From the NCBI RefSeq assembly GCF_002754475.1, contig NZ_PEFL01000002.1, positions 496,001 to 560,000 of the forward strand: a stretch of DNA of 64,000 nt, read 5' to 3'. Under the pieces are notes generated by a model. That model searched no databases. It was given only the letters and a program-made list of their open reading frames with translations, and had not been told where the DNA came from. Both the position numbers and the translations under genes were made by a program. Source of the DNA: Comamonas sp. 26 (GTDB taxonomy: Bacteria; Pseudomonadota; Gammaproteobacteria; Burkholderiales; Burkholderiaceae_C). This document shows positions 20,130 through 30,010 of this stretch, piece after piece; position 1 is the first letter of the stretch; each line of letters opens with the position of its first letter.

Positions 20130-21077
20130 TTACTCAAGATCCGCTTCTTCAGCCAGACCATCGACATCTGCGATGCGCTTATTCACGACCACAGGGCGCT
20201 CATTGCGGCCCGCATAGTCGCGTGCAAACTGGTGAGCCACACGACCGCTGCGCGAGCCGCGCTCCAGCGCCCAGACCAGAGCCTCGGGCCGAGCTGCTTC
20301 AATCGTCGCCGCATCCATGCCCAGCGCCGACAGCCACTGCGCCACCACGCGCAGGTATTCGTCCTGGCTGAAGGGATAGAAGCTGACCCACAGGCCAAAG
20401 CGCTCAGACAGAGAAATCTTCTCCTCCACCACTTCGCCGGGGTGAATTTCGCCGTTCTCGCTTTTTTGCTGCGCCAGATTGTCCGTCATGTACTCGGGCA
20501 ACAGGTGACGGCGGTTGCTGGTGGCATAAACCAACACATTGGCCGTAGCGGCGGAGACCGAGCCATCCAGCATGGACTTCATGGCCTTGTAGCCGGGCTC
20601 CCCTTCTTCAAAGCTCAGGTCATCGCAGTAGATGATGAACTTCTCGGGGCGACTGGCCACCACGTCGACGATATCGGGCAGATCGGTCAGATCAGCCTTG
20701 TCCACCTCAATCAGGCGCAGGCCTTGCGGCGCATAGCTGTGCAAGCAGGCACGAATCAGCGAAGACTTGCCTGTACCACGCGCGCCCGTCAGCAGCACAT
20801 TGTTGGCCGTGCGGCCACTGACAAACTGCTCGGTATTGCGTGCAATCTTCTCCTTTTGCACGTCAATATTCTGCAAATCAGACAGTTGCATGGCACCCAC
20901 ATGGCGTACAGGCTCCAGCACGCCGCAGCCATTGGCGCGCTTGCGGTAGCGCCAGGCGATGGCGTCATTCCAGTCTGCAGGCGCTTGCAAGGGCTGGGGC
21001 AGCACGGATTCAATACGCTGCATCAGTTGCTCGGCACGTTCAACCAAGCGCTCCAAAGGGTTCATTACATCTTGCAC
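20130..21077 (-). CDS. AAA-type ATP-binding protein, DUF815 family
   Basis: A 315-residue cytoplasmic protein. Walker A is VLLTGARGTGKSSLIRA (about residues 95-111), Walker B is FIIYCDDLSF, and sensor-like ATSNRRHLLPEYM follows. The family (DUF815, ATP-binding protein) is widespread in bacteria and encoded beside argJ or mutT in betaproteobacteria, but its biochemical role is not established. The fold is close to DnaA/Cdc48-like AAA proteins. It is probably co-transcribed with mutT. Confidence 0.85.
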   Translation of the reverse strand: MQDVMNPLERLVERAEQLMQRIESVLPQPLQAPADWNDAIAWRYRKRANGCGVLEPVRHVGAMQLSDLQNIDVQKEKIARNTEQFVSGRTANNVLLTGARGTGKSSLIRACLHSYAPQGLRLIEVDKADLTDLPDIVDVVASRPEKFIIYCDDLSFEEGEPGYKAMKSMLDGSVSAATANVLVYATSNRRHLLPEYMTDNLAQQKSENGEIHPGEVVEEKISLSERFGLWVSFYPFSQDEYLRVVAQWLSALGMDAATIEAARPEALVWALERGSRSGRVAHQFARDYAGRNERPVVVNKRIADVDGLAEEADLE

Positions 21078-21096
21078 TGCTCAATCTCCATCTCTA

Positions 21097-21194
21097 TTTT
21101 TATAGCTGCCAGCGCTAACCAGATATAAGCTTTAAGCTCAAATCAGCCTAGAACCCAATAAATATTGACGCTAGTGCTTCTAAATTTGATAGCC
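21097..21194. repeat. Palindromic intergenic repeat, ATAGC/AGCGC family
   Basis: Lies between argJ and the ATPase gene. Left end TATAGCTGCCAGCGCTAA; right end has GACGCTAGTGCTT and, after an AT-rich stretch, GATAGC. The ends resemble those of the other copies listed here. Confidence 0.5.
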
Positions 21195-21213
21195 CACAGC
21201 GCTTAAGCCCCAC

Positions 21214-21290
21214 GCACACTGCGCAGCGAGGCTGTCATCCCCTCCCGCTTAGCGAGAGAGAGGGAAAGCGCAAAGCGCCTCAGGGGTGAT
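21214..21290. repeat. Stop-codon-proximal repeat, copy A (after argJ)
   Basis: About 77 bases directly against the argJ stop codon, sharing most of its sequence with the copy at 22711-22784: GCTGTCATC, TAGCGAGAGAG, GGGAA and GCGCAAAGCGCCTCAGGG. It can fold into a GCGC-AAA-GCGC hairpin and a second CCC/GGG hairpin. No T run follows on the minus strand. Confidence 0.75.
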
Positions 21291-22520
21291 TCAAGAACGG
21301 TAATCGGCGTTGATGGTCACGTACTCGTGACTCAGATCGCAAGTCCACACGGTCTGCACCGCATCGCCTCGGCCCAGCGACACGCGCACCAGGATTTCCT
21401 GCTGCTTCATCACACGCTGGCCGTCTTCTTCCTTGTAGGAAGGGTTGCGGCCACCGTTGACCACCACATGCACATCATCCAGATGCAGATCAATTTTGGT
21501 CTGATCCAGATCGGCAATGCCCGCATAACCCACTGCGGCCAGAATGCGGCCCAGATTAGGGTCGGAAGCAAAGAACGCGGTCTTGACCAGAGGCGAATGA
21601 GCGATGGAGTACGCAGCCAGTCGGCATTCCTCTTCGTTCTTGCCGCCTTCAACCTTCACTGTAATGAATTTCGTAGCGCCTTCCCCATCACGCACAATAG
21701 CTTGAGCCAGTTTTTGTGCAACTTCCAGCAGCGCAGCCTTGAGCTGTTCGCCTTCGGTGCTGGTCAGCGACGCGATCTGCGCATTGCCCGCCTTGTGGGT
21801 GGCGATCAGCACAAACGAGTCATTGGTGGAGGTATCGCCATCAATGGTCACGCGGTTGAAGGAGCCATCGGCCAGTTGCTTCACCAGCGGCTGCAGCAAC
21901 TCAGGTGCAATGACGGCATCTGTCGCCAAAAAGCCCAGCATGGTGGCCATATTGGGGCGAATCATGCCCGCGCCCTTGCTGATGCCGGTGATGGCGATGG
22001 TCTTGACACCAATGCTCACACTGCGGCTGAAGGCCTTGGGCAGCGTGTCGGTGGTCATGATGCCTTCGGCAGCCGTGCCCCAGTTATCGGCCTTGGCGGC
22101 AGCGATGGCTTTGGGCAGACCGGCGACAATGCGGTCCACGGGCAGCTCCTCCATGATCACGCCGGTGGAGAAAGGCAGAATCTCGCCCGCCTTCAGGTTC
22201 AGCTCCTTAGCCATCGCATCGCAGGTAGCGCGCGCATTGGCCAGACCTGCAGCGCCCGTGCCCGCGTTGGCATTACCGGTGTTGATCACCATGGCGCGGA
22301 CGGCGGTAGTCGCAGCCAGATGCTCCTGACAAATCTGCACGGGAGCCGCGCAAAAGCGGTTCTGCGTGAACACACCAGCGACCGATGCACCTTCATCCAA
22401 CAAGAACACCGTCAGGTCCTTGCGATTGGCCTTGCGCACACCGGCTTCGGTAATGCCGATGCGAACGCCATTGATCGCCAGCAGATCAGCAGCAACAGGG
22501 GCGGAGAGATTCACGGGCAT
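21291..22520 (-). CDS. argJ: Bifunctional ornithine acetyltransferase / N-acetylglutamate synthase
   Basis: Arginine pathway enzyme that moves the acetyl group from N-acetylornithine to glutamate and can also make N-acetylglutamate. The precursor cleaves itself at a threonine; the motif [13 protein letters not shown] holds that site, and GNANAGTGAAG forms part of the oxyanion region. The start at 22520 ([16 protein letters not shown], 409 residues) suits the family; the longer frame to 22715 runs into intergenic DNA. The C-terminus [12 protein letters not shown] is typical. Confidence 0.96.
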   Translation of the reverse strand: MPVNLSAPVAADLLAINGVRIGITEAGVRKANRKDLTVFLLDEGASVAGVFTQNRFCAAPVQICQEHLAATTAVRAMVINTGNANAGTGAAGLANARATCDAMAKELNLKAGEILPFSTGVIMEELPVDRIVAGLPKAIAAAKADNWGTAAEGIMTTDTLPKAFSRSVSIGVKTIAITGISKGAGMIRPNMATMLGFLATDAVIAPELLQPLVKQLADGSFNRVTIDGDTSTNDSFVLIATHKAGNAQIASLTSTEGEQLKAALLEVAQKLAQAIVRDGEGATKFITVKVEGGKNEEECRLAAYSIAHSPLVKTAFFASDPNLGRILAAVGYAGIADLDQTKIDLHLDDVHVVVNGGRNPSYKEEDGQRVMKQQEILVRVSLGRGDAVQTVWTCDLSHEYVTINADYRS

Positions 22521-22710
22521 TGCAATAGTCCTTGTGATTGAGAGAAAATGCGCTCCATTATCGGAACAATCGAGGGCACGCCGGGCTTTATTCGCATTGC
22601 CTATGTAAAAAGCCACGGCACAAATGCAAACACGGGCCTGAGCCCGTGTTGTAAGTGTCGCCTGCCCCTTGATCAACCACAGGCCCAGGCCAGAGGCACC
22701 AAGCAAGGGC

Positions 22711-22784
22711 CGCACTGCAGCGAAGCTGTCATCACCTTCCCGCGTAGCGAGAGAGTGGGAAGGCGCAAAGCGCCTCAGGGTTGA
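22711..22784. repeat. Stop-codon-proximal repeat, copy B (after secA)
   Basis: Directly against the secA stop codon; the shared blocks with copy A are AGCTGTCATC-like, TAGCGAGAGAG and GGCGCAAAGCGCCTCAGGG. CCTTCCC and GGGAAGG pair around the middle and AGGCGC-AAA-GCGCCT makes a second hairpin. Confidence 0.75.
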
Positions 22785-25544
22785 TCAGGACAGCTTGCCG
22801 TGGCAAAGCTTGAACTTCTGACCGCTACCGCAAGGGCAAGGGTCGTTGCGGCCCACGTGCACGCCTTCTGGCAAGGCCAGAGGTTCGGCCAGCGTCATAT
22901 CGTCCTCAATGCTCATGGCTTCGGTTTCCGAAGGCGAGGCATAGCTCATGTGTCCCAGACTCTGCGCACCACGCTCGTTCATGGCCACAGCGGCTTCGTC
23001 CATCTCTTCGGGTGAGCGCACCTGCACGGTCATCAGCACGCGCGTGACTTCGGTCTTGACCTGATCGATGAGCTGACGGAACAGCTCGAACGCTTCGCGC
23101 TTGTATTCCTGCTTGGGCTGCTTCTGGGCATAGCCGCGCAGGTGAATGCCCTGGCGCAGATAGTCCAGCGCCGCCAGGTGGTCACGCCAATTAGTGTCAA
23201 AGCTCTGCAGCAGCACAGCACGCTGGAATTGCGTGAAGTTTTCCTGACCGATCACAGCCACCTTGGCTTCGAACATGTCGTGTGCAGCCTTGACGACCTT
23301 TTCCAGAATCTCTTCGTCAGTAATGGATTCAGAGGCCGAGACTTCTTGCTGCAGCGGCAGCTCAATCTGCCACTCGCTGGCCAGTACCTTTTCGAGACCG
23401 GGGATATCCCACTGTTCTTCCATGGACTCTGCAGGCACGTAGTGACGCACCAGATCGGTAATCACGTCTTCGCGCATAGCGGCCAGCATGCCGCTCAGAT
23501 CGGTCGAATCCAGAATGTCGTTGCGCTGTTGGTAGATGACCTTGCGCTGGTCGTTGGAGACGTCGTCGTACTCCAGCAATTGCTTGCGCATGTCGAAGTT
23601 ACGGGCTTCCACCTTGCGCTGGGCCGATTCGATGGAGCGGGTCACGATACCCGCTTCAATCGCTTCGCCCTCGGGCATCTTCAGGCGATCCATGATGGCC
23701 TTGACGCGGTCACCCGCAAAAATCCGCATCAGCTGGTCATCCAGGCTCAGATAGAAGCGCGAAGAACCGGGGTCACCTTGGCGGCCCGAACGACCACGCA
23801 ACTGGTTGTCGATACGGCGCGACTCATGGCGCTCGGTGGCAATGATGCGCAGACCGCCCAGAGCCACGACCTTGTCGTGAGCCACTTGCCAGTCGGCACG
23901 CAGCACTTCGAGCTTGCGCTGACGCTCAGACTCGCTCAGCGACTCATCGTTTTCAATGGCCGCGACTTCCTTGTCGATATTGCCGCCCAGCACGATGTCG
24001 GTACCACGACCCGCCATATTGGTGGCGATGGTGATCATGCCTTCGCTGCCAGCCTGGGCAATGATGTCCGCTTCGCGGTCATGCTGCTTGGCATTCAGCA
24101 CCTGGTGCGGCAGGCCTTCCTTTGTGAGCAGATCGTCGATGATTTCGGAGTTCTCGATCGACGTTGTACCCACCAGCACGGGCTGGCCGCGCTCGTAGCA
24201 CTCACGGATATCCATGATTGCGGCAGCGTACTTTTCCTTGGTGGTCTTGTAGACGCGGTCGAGCTGATCTTGACGTTTGCTGGGGCGATTGGGCGGAATC
24301 ACCATGGTCTCCAGACCATAGATTTCCTGGAATTCGTAGGCTTCGGTATCGGCCGTACCGGTCATGCCCGACAGCTTCTTGTACAGACGGAAGTAGTTCT
24401 GGAAGGTGATCGAGGCCATGGTCTGGTTCTCGGCCTGAATGACCACACCTTCCTTGGCTTCCACGGCCTGGTGCAGACCATCACTCCAGCGACGGCCAGC
24501 CATCAGACGGCCGGTGAACTCGTCCACGATCACGATTTCATCGTTCTGCACCACATAGTGCTGATCACGGAAGTACAACTGGTTGGCACGCAACGCTGCG
24601 TACAGGTGGTGCACCAGAGAAATATTGGAGGGGTCGTAGAGCGACGAGCCTTCAGCAATCAGGCCGGCATGGCTCAGCAGGCGCTCAGCCGCTTCGTAAC
24701 CCTGATCGGTCAGGTAAACCTGATGCGACTTCTCATCCACAGTGAAGTCGCCGGGCTTGGTGACTCCTTCGCCCGTGCGAGGGTCAGCCTCGCCTTCTTG
24801 GCGCACCAGATTGGGCACAATTTTGTTCATGGCCACATACATGGCCGTGTGATCTTCGGCAGGGCCAGAGATGATCAGTGGCGTACGGGCTTCATCGATC
24901 AGGATGGAGTCCACCTCATCGACGATGGCGTAGTTCAGCACGCGCTGCACACGATCATTGGGCTCATAAACCATGTTGTCGCGCAGGTAGTCGAAGCCGT
25001 ACTCGTTGTTCGTACCGTAGGTAATGTCGGAGTTGTACGCCTGCTGCTTGTCTTCACGCGACAGGTTAGGCAGGTTGATACCGACCGACAGACCCAGGAA
25101 GTTGTACAGACGCGCCATGGTCCGGGCATCGCGGCTGGCCAGGTAATCGTTGACGGTCACCACGTGCACACCTTCGCCAGCCAGAGCGTTCAGATACACG
25201 GGCAGCGTGGCGGTCAGCGTCTTGCCTTCACCGGTACGCATTTCAGCAATCTTGCCGTAATGCAGCGCCATGGCACCCAGCATCTGCACGTCAAAGTGAC
25301 GCATCTTCATGACGCGCTTGGAGCCCTCGCGTACCACGGCAAATGCCTCTGGCAGCAGGTCATCCAGGGCTTCACCCTTAGCGACGCGATCTTTGAACTC
25401 CTGCGTCTTGGCGCGCAATGCCTCATCGCTGAGCTTTTCGTACTCAGGCTCCATCGCATTGATGCGAGCGACTGTTTTACGGTATTGCTTGAGCAACCGG
25501 TCATTGCGGCTGCCGAACAGTTTGGTGAGGAAATTGGTGGCCAT
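22785..25544 (-). CDS. secA: Protein translocase ATPase SecA
   Basis: Motor that drives preproteins through SecYEG. The 919-residue protein has Walker [15 protein letters not shown], the [19 protein letters not shown] helicase region, the preprotein cross-linking domain, and a C-terminal zinc motif [14 protein letters not shown] used for SecB binding. The start at 25544 gives the family N-terminus [21 protein letters not shown]. It precedes argJ on the same strand, the secA-argJ order of betaproteobacteria. Confidence 0.98.
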   Translation of the reverse strand: MATNFLTKLFGSRNDRLLKQYRKTVARINAMEPEYEKLSDEALRAKTQEFKDRVAKGEALDDLLPEAFAVVREGSKRVMKMRHFDVQMLGAMALHYGKIAEMRTGEGKTLTATLPVYLNALAGEGVHVVTVNDYLASRDARTMARLYNFLGLSVGINLPNLSREDKQQAYNSDITYGTNNEYGFDYLRDNMVYEPNDRVQRVLNYAIVDEVDSILIDEARTPLIISGPAEDHTAMYVAMNKIVPNLVRQEGEADPRTGEGVTKPGDFTVDEKSHQVYLTDQGYEAAERLLSHAGLIAEGSSLYDPSNISLVHHLYAALRANQLYFRDQHYVVQNDEIVIVDEFTGRLMAGRRWSDGLHQAVEAKEGVVIQAENQTMASITFQNYFRLYKKLSGMTGTADTEAYEFQEIYGLETMVIPPNRPSKRQDQLDRVYKTTKEKYAAAIMDIRECYERGQPVLVGTTSIENSEIIDDLLTKEGLPHQVLNAKQHDREADIIAQAGSEGMITIATNMAGRGTDIVLGGNIDKEVAAIENDESLSESERQRKLEVLRADWQVAHDKVVALGGLRIIATERHESRRIDNQLRGRSGRQGDPGSSRFYLSLDDQLMRIFAGDRVKAIMDRLKMPEGEAIEAGIVTRSIESAQRKVEARNFDMRKQLLEYDDVSNDQRKVIYQQRNDILDSTDLSGMLAAMREDVITDLVRHYVPAESMEEQWDIPGLEKVLASEWQIELPLQQEVSASESITDEEILEKVVKAAHDMFEAKVAVIGQENFTQFQRAVLLQSFDTNWRDHLAALDYLRQGIHLRGYAQKQPKQEYKREAFELFRQLIDQVKTEVTRVLMTVQVRSPEEMDEAAVAMNERGAQSLGHMSYASPSETEAMSIEDDMTLAEPLALPEGVHVGRNDPCPCGSGQKFKLCHGKLS

Positions 25545-25872
25545 GCGTACGTAGGCACATTACTTCTTGCTTCAAATGCAACAAGCAATGTGTCCAGAAT
25601 CCCTTGATTGTTGGTCTCAGATGGGGCCGTCCCAAAGACAGTCAAGAGCCACACACAAAAAGTGATGAAAACCTCTTGGCACGCCAAATACAGGAACAGG
25701 ACCAAAAAATGATTCTAACCGCGCAAACCTGCCTTGGTTTTTCGCTGTTTTAGCGTCTGCTAAGGGATTGCGCTGGAACGTGGGAATAGCCAGCCCCACA
25801 GCCTTCATTCAGGGCTGGGATAAGCTTGGACCCACTCGTTGATCAAACTATCCCCAACCGTCAGCCCTTCGC
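25545..25872. other. Intergenic region between divergent secA and the DciA-like gene
   Basis: 328 bases without a convincing gene. It should hold the promoters of both neighbours. On the minus strand TAGAAT and TTGACT hexamers occur but not at good spacing. A small hairpin (CCAGCCC 25790-25796 with GGGCTGG 25812-25818) lies about 55 bases before the + strand gene. Confidence 0.4.
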
Positions 25873-26181
25873 ATGACCATTGTTCGCCGCCATCACGCTG
25901 TTACCGCCATCAATGCCATGGAGTCTTCTCCCACATTGGCGCGCTTGGCTGCGCTAACACAGGACTCCAGTAACCGACTTAAAGCCGTGCTCCCACTAAT
26001 CCCGCCAATGCTTCGCATGAGCTTGCAGGCCGGGCCTATTGAAGATGACAGCTGGTGCGTGATCGTGAAAAATAATGCCGCTGCCGCTAAAGTGCGCCAA
26101 CTACTTCCAGCAATGGCCGCTCATCTGCGCACCAAAGGCTGGGACGTGAGAACCATCCGTATCAAGGTACAGACCCAATAA
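25873..26181 (+). CDS. DUF721/DciA-like protein
   Basis: A 102-residue protein of the DUF721 type. Members called DciA help load the replicative helicase DnaB in bacteria that lack DnaC. The fit is by size, by the pattern of an N-terminal helical part (residues 1-45) followed by a beta-alpha unit (WCVIVKNNAAAAKVRQLLPAM... and GWDVRTIRIKVQ), and by its place divergent from secA. No catalytic motif is expected. A separate zinc or DNA-binding domain is not seen. It is closed by a strong hairpin. Confidence 0.65.
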   Translation: MTIVRRHHAVTAINAMESSPTLARLAALTQDSSNRLKAVLPLIPPMLRMSLQAGPIEDDSWCVIVKNNAAAAKVRQLLPAMAAHLRTKGWDVRTIRIKVQTQ

Positions 26182-26206
26182 AGCTGTTTTAGAAGCAAGA
26201 AAACGC

Positions 26207-26230
26207 AAAAGGTCTCCAAAAAGACCTTTT
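26207..26230 (+). terminator. Terminator after the DciA-like gene
   Basis: AAAAGGTCT pairs with AGACCTTTT over 9 bp with a 6-base loop and a T-rich 3' side. Confidence 0.85.
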
Positions 26231-26250
26231 TATTGTTTGAAGCAAAGAAA

Positions 26251-26278
26251 AAGCCCACATGCTTTCACATGTGGGCTT
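26251..26278 (-). terminator. Terminator after tRNA-Thr
   Basis: An 11-bp perfect stem (AAGCCCACATG with CATGTGGGCTT) and 6-base loop, followed on the minus strand by TTTTTCTTT. It starts 8 bases after the CCA end of the tRNA gene. Confidence 0.88.
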
Positions 26279-26285
26279 ATCTATT

Positions 26286-26361
26286 TGGTGCCGGTTGTCG
26301 GAATCGAACTGACGACCTACCGCTTACAAGGCGGGTGCTCTACCAACTGAGCTAAACCGGC
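26286..26361 (-). tRNA. tRNA-Thr (anticodon TGT)
   Basis: A 76-base cloverleaf with encoded CCA. Acceptor arms GCCGGTT and AACCGGC pair fully, the D arm has AGCTCAGTTGGTAGAGC, the anticodon loop is CTTGTAA with TGT at 26326-26328, and the T arm has GTTCGATTC. The discriminator base is A. It stands alone, with a terminator downstream. Confidence 0.97.
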
Positions 26362-26370
26362 GAAGTCTGA

Positions 26371-26376
26371 ATTCTA
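26371..26376 (-). promoter_or_regulatory. Candidate -10 box of tRNA-Thr (TAGAAT)
   Basis: TAGAAT on the minus strand, 9 bases before the mature tRNA 5' end. The -35 region is poor. Confidence 0.35.
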
Positions 26377-26463
26377 ACGTAGAAAAATAGACCTAAAAGA
26401 AGAAACCCGAAAAATCTTGAATTTGGCAGTAAAAACTAGAAATTCTGGATCTCATGCATTCCT

Positions 26464-26997
26464 TTACTTCACGCGCGTCAGCGTGGGGCGACCACCTGCG
26501 GGTGGAGGGGTACGAGGCGTGTCATCGCCATCCGCCCCATCGGCATCTACCTTGACGGGAACCAACTGCACCACACGTTCATCAACTGCATGCTCTTGGG
26601 CAGACTCGGTGATCTGCTCAGCATCTTGCTCCGAAGCATCCGTGACTTTTTCGTCCTCATCGTCTTCCAGCTCATCACCTTCAGGCTGGAAAGCCATGCC
26701 TTGGCCAGTCTCGCGTGCATAGATGGCCATTACGTTCGCCACGGGAACCATGATGTCTCTGGGCTTGCCACCGAAACGAGCCTTGAATTCCACGTATTCG
26801 TTGCCGATCAGCATGCCGCTGGTAGCGTCATAGCTGATATTGAGCACGATTTGTCCGTCGCGCACAAACTCGATGGGCACCTGAGTCGTGCGATCCACGC
26901 GCACGGCAATGTGCGGTGTGAGTCCATTGTCGTTACACCACTCAAACAGAGCCCGCAGCAGATACGGACGGGTTGAAGTCGTTTCAGGGGCTGTCAT
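26464..26997 (-). CDS. sspB: ClpXP protease specificity-enhancing factor SspB
   Basis: Adaptor that delivers ssrA-tagged proteins to ClpXP. The 177-residue product has the conserved N-terminal substrate-binding domain (RPYLLRALFEWCNDNGLTPH, VPIEFVRDGQIVLNISYDA) to about residue 110, then an acidic linker rich in E and D, and a short C-terminal ClpX-binding tail (PPAGGRPTLTRVK). The start at 26997 follows AGGAAACGAT. It follows sspA on the same strand but a terminator lies between them. Confidence 0.95.
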   Translation of the reverse strand: MTAPETTSTRPYLLRALFEWCNDNGLTPHIAVRVDRTTQVPIEFVRDGQIVLNISYDATSGMLIGNEYVEFKARFGGKPRDIMVPVANVMAIYARETGQGMAFQPEGDELEDDEDEKVTDASEQDAEQITESAQEHAVDERVVQLVPVKVDADGADGDDTPRTPPPAGGRPTLTRVK

Positions 26998-27042
26998 ATC
27001 GTTTCCTGACGAGTCAATTCCAAAAGATTGCGAAGACAAAAA

Positions 27043-27080
27043 AGCGGGCAGATGAAGGAACTTCCTTCAGCATGCCCGCT
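27043..27080 (-). terminator. Terminator between sspA and sspB
   Basis: AGCGGGCA (27043-27050) pairs with TGCCCGCT (27073-27080), and the inner TGAAGG/CCTTCA extends the stem. On the minus strand a run of six T follows. It would reduce sspB expression relative to sspA. Confidence 0.8.
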
Positions 27081-27096
27081 CGGCGCTCATGTGCAA

Positions 27097-27708
27097 TTAC
27101 TTGCGCATGACCTTTTCAGAAGGTGTCAGCGCTTCAATGTAAGCGGGGCGCGAGAAGATGCGCTCGGCGTACTTGAGCAGAGGGGCTGCGTTCTTGGACA
27201 GCTCGATACCGTAGTAATCCAGACGCCACAACAGAGGAGCGATGGCCACGTCCAGCATGGAGAAGTTCTCGCCCATGATGAACTTGTTCTTCAAGAAGAT
27301 GGGGGCCATCTGAGTCAGGCGGTCACGGATATGGGCGCGAGCCTTCTCCAGAGCCTTTTCATTGCCCTTGACGTTGCGCTCTTCCAGCGTGTTCACGTGA
27401 ACGAACAGCTCTTTTTCAAAGTTCAGCAGGAACAGGCGCACGCGGGCGCGGTCCACTGGGTCGCCAGGCATCAGCTGAGGATGTGGGAAGCGCTCGTCAA
27501 TGTACTCATTGATGATGTTGGACTCGTACAAAATCAGGTCGCGCTCGACCAGAATTGGCACTTGACCATAAGGATTCATCACGGCGATTTCTTCGGGCTT
27601 GCTGAACAAGTCCACATCGCGGATCTCGAAATCCATGCCTTTTTCAAACAGCACAAAGCGGCAGCGGTGTGAGAAGGGGCAAGTCGTTCCCGAATAAAGC
27701 ACCATCAT
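27097..27708 (-). CDS. sspA: Stringent starvation protein A, GST fold
   Basis: RNA polymerase-associated protein of the glutathione-S-transferase fold, known in E. coli to act in acid and starvation response; it lacks GST activity. The 203 residues start MMVLYSGTTCPFSHRCRFVLFEKGMD (thioredoxin-like domain), contain the cis-proline GQVPILVERDLILYES, and end in the helical C-terminal domain. Downstream of petABC on the same strand, the usual petABC-sspAB arrangement. Confidence 0.95.
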   Translation of the reverse strand: MMVLYSGTTCPFSHRCRFVLFEKGMDFEIRDVDLFSKPEEIAVMNPYGQVPILVERDLILYESNIINEYIDERFPHPQLMPGDPVDRARVRLFLLNFEKELFVHVNTLEERNVKGNEKALEKARAHIRDRLTQMAPIFLKNKFIMGENFSMLDVAIAPLLWRLDYYGIELSKNAAPLLKYAERIFSRPAYIEALTPSEKVMRK

Positions 27709-27807
27709 GGTGGAGACTCCTAAAAATCAAAAAGAGTGGGTTGCCCACGGCACCCCACTCTGCACTAACACGGTTTGGTGCAGATGGCATCTGCACGGCA
27801 GCAAAAC

Positions 27808-28563
27808 TTACTTCACGTCTTTCCAGAACGCAGCATTCAGGCGCCAAGCCACAAAGATGAAGAAGCCCAGGAAAATCAGAACACCCACGCCGATACGGGT
27901 ACGAGTATTCTGGGCTGGTTCTCCCATCCATTGCAGGTAATTGACCAGATCGCCAACGGTCTGATCGTACTGCACTGCGGTCATCTTGCCAGGGGACACC
28001 TGCTCCCAACCCTTAAAGACTTGGGTCTTAGTGCCATGGTCGTCATGCTCTTCAAAGATGGCGCGGCGCTCGCCTTGCAGCTCCCATAAGGCATGCGGCA
28101 TACCTACGCTTGGAAAGGCGAGATTATTCCAGCCTGTGGCCTTGGTGTCATCTTTATAGAAAGTACGCAAGAAGGTATACAGGTAATCGGCACCTGAACC
28201 ACCCGAGCCTGCACGCGAGCGCGCAATCACGGTCAGATCGGGCGGATTGGCACCAAACCACTCCTTGGCCTCCTTGGGGTCAATCGCAGCCTTCATGGTC
28301 TCGCCCACTTTGGTGGTCGTAAACAGAAGGTTGTCCTTGATTTCCTGCTCGGTCAGGCCAATGTCCTTCAGGCGGTTAAAGCGCATGAAAGCGGCAGAGT
28401 GACAGCTCAGGCAGTAGTTAACAAAGATCTTGGCGCCATTTTGCAAAGACGCCATGTCCGTGGTGTTGACCGGCGCCTTGTCCCAGTGAATGCCGCCCTC
28501 GGAGGCGTGAGCGCCCCCCACGATACCCAAGGCCGCAACCAGGGTCAGAATCAGTTTCTTCAT
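27808..28563 (-). CDS. petC: Cytochrome c1 of the bc1 complex
   Basis: Periplasm-facing haem c subunit of ubiquinol-cytochrome c reductase. The 251-residue protein has a signal peptide (MKKLILTLVAALGIVGGAHA), the haem-binding CLSCH motif near residue 50, a methionine ligand region in the second half, and a C-terminal membrane anchor (RIGVGVLIFLGFFIFVAW). It follows petB by 17 bases. Confidence 0.96.
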   Translation of the reverse strand: MKKLILTLVAALGIVGGAHASEGGIHWDKAPVNTTDMASLQNGAKIFVNYCLSCHSAAFMRFNRLKDIGLTEQEIKDNLLFTTTKVGETMKAAIDPKEAKEWFGANPPDLTVIARSRAGSGGSGADYLYTFLRTFYKDDTKATGWNNLAFPSVGMPHALWELQGERRAIFEEHDDHGTKTQVFKGWEQVSPGKMTAVQYDQTVGDLVNYLQWMGEPAQNTRTRIGVGVLIFLGFFIFVAWRLNAAFWKDVK

Positions 28564-28580
28564 TCTTATTCTCTCCCGCT

Positions 28581-29996
28581 TCAGTGTGGCTTGAAAGTCA
28601 CGCGATCAGGCACCGGCTTGGGTTCACCCAAGCGGCTCCACCAAGGCATGAGCAGGAAGAAGCCAAAGTAGAACAGTGTTCCGACCTGAGACACCTTTTC
28701 ACCAATGGGCGATGGAGGCTGAACGCCCAGGTAGGCCAGGACCACAAAGTTCACTACGAACACTGCGTACACATACTTGTGCCAGCTTGGACGGTAGCGA
28801 ATCGACTTGACCGGGCTGCAATCGAGCCATGGCAAGGCAAACAGGATGATGACCGCACCACCCATGACCACGACGCCCCAGAACTTCGCATCAATGGACA
28901 GCATCATCGCAATCGCGCCCAGCGCAACCACGGCAACAGCGCCCTTGGCAAAGCCCGGCAGACGCGACTTCAACACACCGAAGCCAGCACCCAGCACCAC
29001 GCAAGCGATCAGAACGTACATCATCTCGCCAGTAATGGCACGCAACATCGAATAGAAGGGCGTGAAGTACCAGACAGGCGCAATGTGATTAGGTGTCTTG
29101 AGCGAGTCAGCGGGGATGAAATTGTTGTACTCCAGGAAGTAACCGCCGAACTCAGGCGCAAAGAACACCACGGCCGAAAACAGAAACAGGAACACAGTGA
29201 CGCCAAAAATGTCGTGCACGGTGTAGTAGGGGTGGAAGGGAATGCCATCCAGCGGGTTACCTTTGGCATCCTTGGGTGCGTTGGGACCCTTGATCTCAAT
29301 GCCATCAGGGTTGTTGGAGCCCACATCGTGCAGCGCCAGCAAGTGCGCAACCACCAGACCCAGCAGCACCAGAGGCACAGCAATCACGTGGAAACTGAAG
29401 AAGCGGTTCAGCGTCGCATCACCCACCACATAGTCACCACGGATCAGCAAAGCCAGATCAGGACCAACGAATGGAATGGCCGAGAACAGGTTCACAATCA
29501 CTTGGGCACCCCAGTACGACATCTGACCCCATGGCAGCAAGTAGCCCATGAAGGCTTCAGCCATCAGCACCAGGAAGATGGCGCAACCGAAGATCCAGAC
29601 CAATTCTCGCGGTTTGCGGTAAGAGCCGTACAGAAGCCCCCGGAACATGTGCAGATAGACAACGACAAAGAACGCTGAGGCACCTGTCGAATGCATATAG
29701 CGGATCAGCCAGCCCCAGGGCACATCACGCATGATGTACTCGACCGAAGCGAACGCTTTATCAGCGTCTGGCTTGTAGTGCATCACCAGGAAGATCCCGG
29801 TGACGATCTGGATCACCAGCACCAGCAGCGCCAGCGAGCCGAAGATGTACCAGAAGTTGAAGTTTTTAGGAGCGTAGTACTCCGACATGTGGACGCGGTA
29901 GGCGTCGAACGCTGTCGGAAAACGGTTCTCCATCCAGTTCATAGCCTTCGCTCCAGTGGTGGAGTTCGGGTCAATTTGCTTGAATTCGTGGGCCAT
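28581..29996 (-). CDS. petB: Cytochrome b of the bc1 complex
   Basis: Membrane subunit that carries the two b haems and both quinone sites. The 471 residues contain about eight to nine hydrophobic helices, the haem-ligand histidines (for example MHSTGASAFFVVVYLHMFRG), and the Qo motif PEFGG-like segment. The length is somewhat above the roughly 400 usual for bacteria, mainly from a longer C-terminal membrane part. Lies 14 bases after petA. Confidence 0.97.
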   Translation of the reverse strand: MAHEFKQIDPNSTTGAKAMNWMENRFPTAFDAYRVHMSEYYAPKNFNFWYIFGSLALLVLVIQIVTGIFLVMHYKPDADKAFASVEYIMRDVPWGWLIRYMHSTGASAFFVVVYLHMFRGLLYGSYRKPRELVWIFGCAIFLVLMAEAFMGYLLPWGQMSYWGAQVIVNLFSAIPFVGPDLALLIRGDYVVGDATLNRFFSFHVIAVPLVLLGLVVAHLLALHDVGSNNPDGIEIKGPNAPKDAKGNPLDGIPFHPYYTVHDIFGVTVFLFLFSAVVFFAPEFGGYFLEYNNFIPADSLKTPNHIAPVWYFTPFYSMLRAITGEMMYVLIACVVLGAGFGVLKSRLPGFAKGAVAVVALGAIAMMLSIDAKFWGVVVMGGAVIILFALPWLDCSPVKSIRYRPSWHKYVYAVFVVNFVVLAYLGVQPPSPIGEKVSQVGTLFYFGFFLLMPWWSRLGEPKPVPDRVTFKPH

Positions 29997-30010
29997 TGTT
30001 CTTGTCTCCC

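Noticed and set aside
21214..21290. Repeat after argJ as a Rho-independent terminator
   Set aside because: No T run follows the hairpins on the minus strand, and the sequence is shared with other loci.
23142..25607. Long open frame opposite secA (821 residues)
   Set aside because: Fully antisense to a clear secA gene, with composition of a GC-rich shadow frame and no recognisable motif.
25617..25808. Small minus-strand open frame upstream of secA
   Set aside because: 63 residues without ribosome site or conserved pattern; overlaps the expected promoter region.
28584..29678. Long open frame opposite petB (364 residues)
   Set aside because: Antisense to cytochrome b; rich in histidine and glutamine from the complementary codons; no family match seen.
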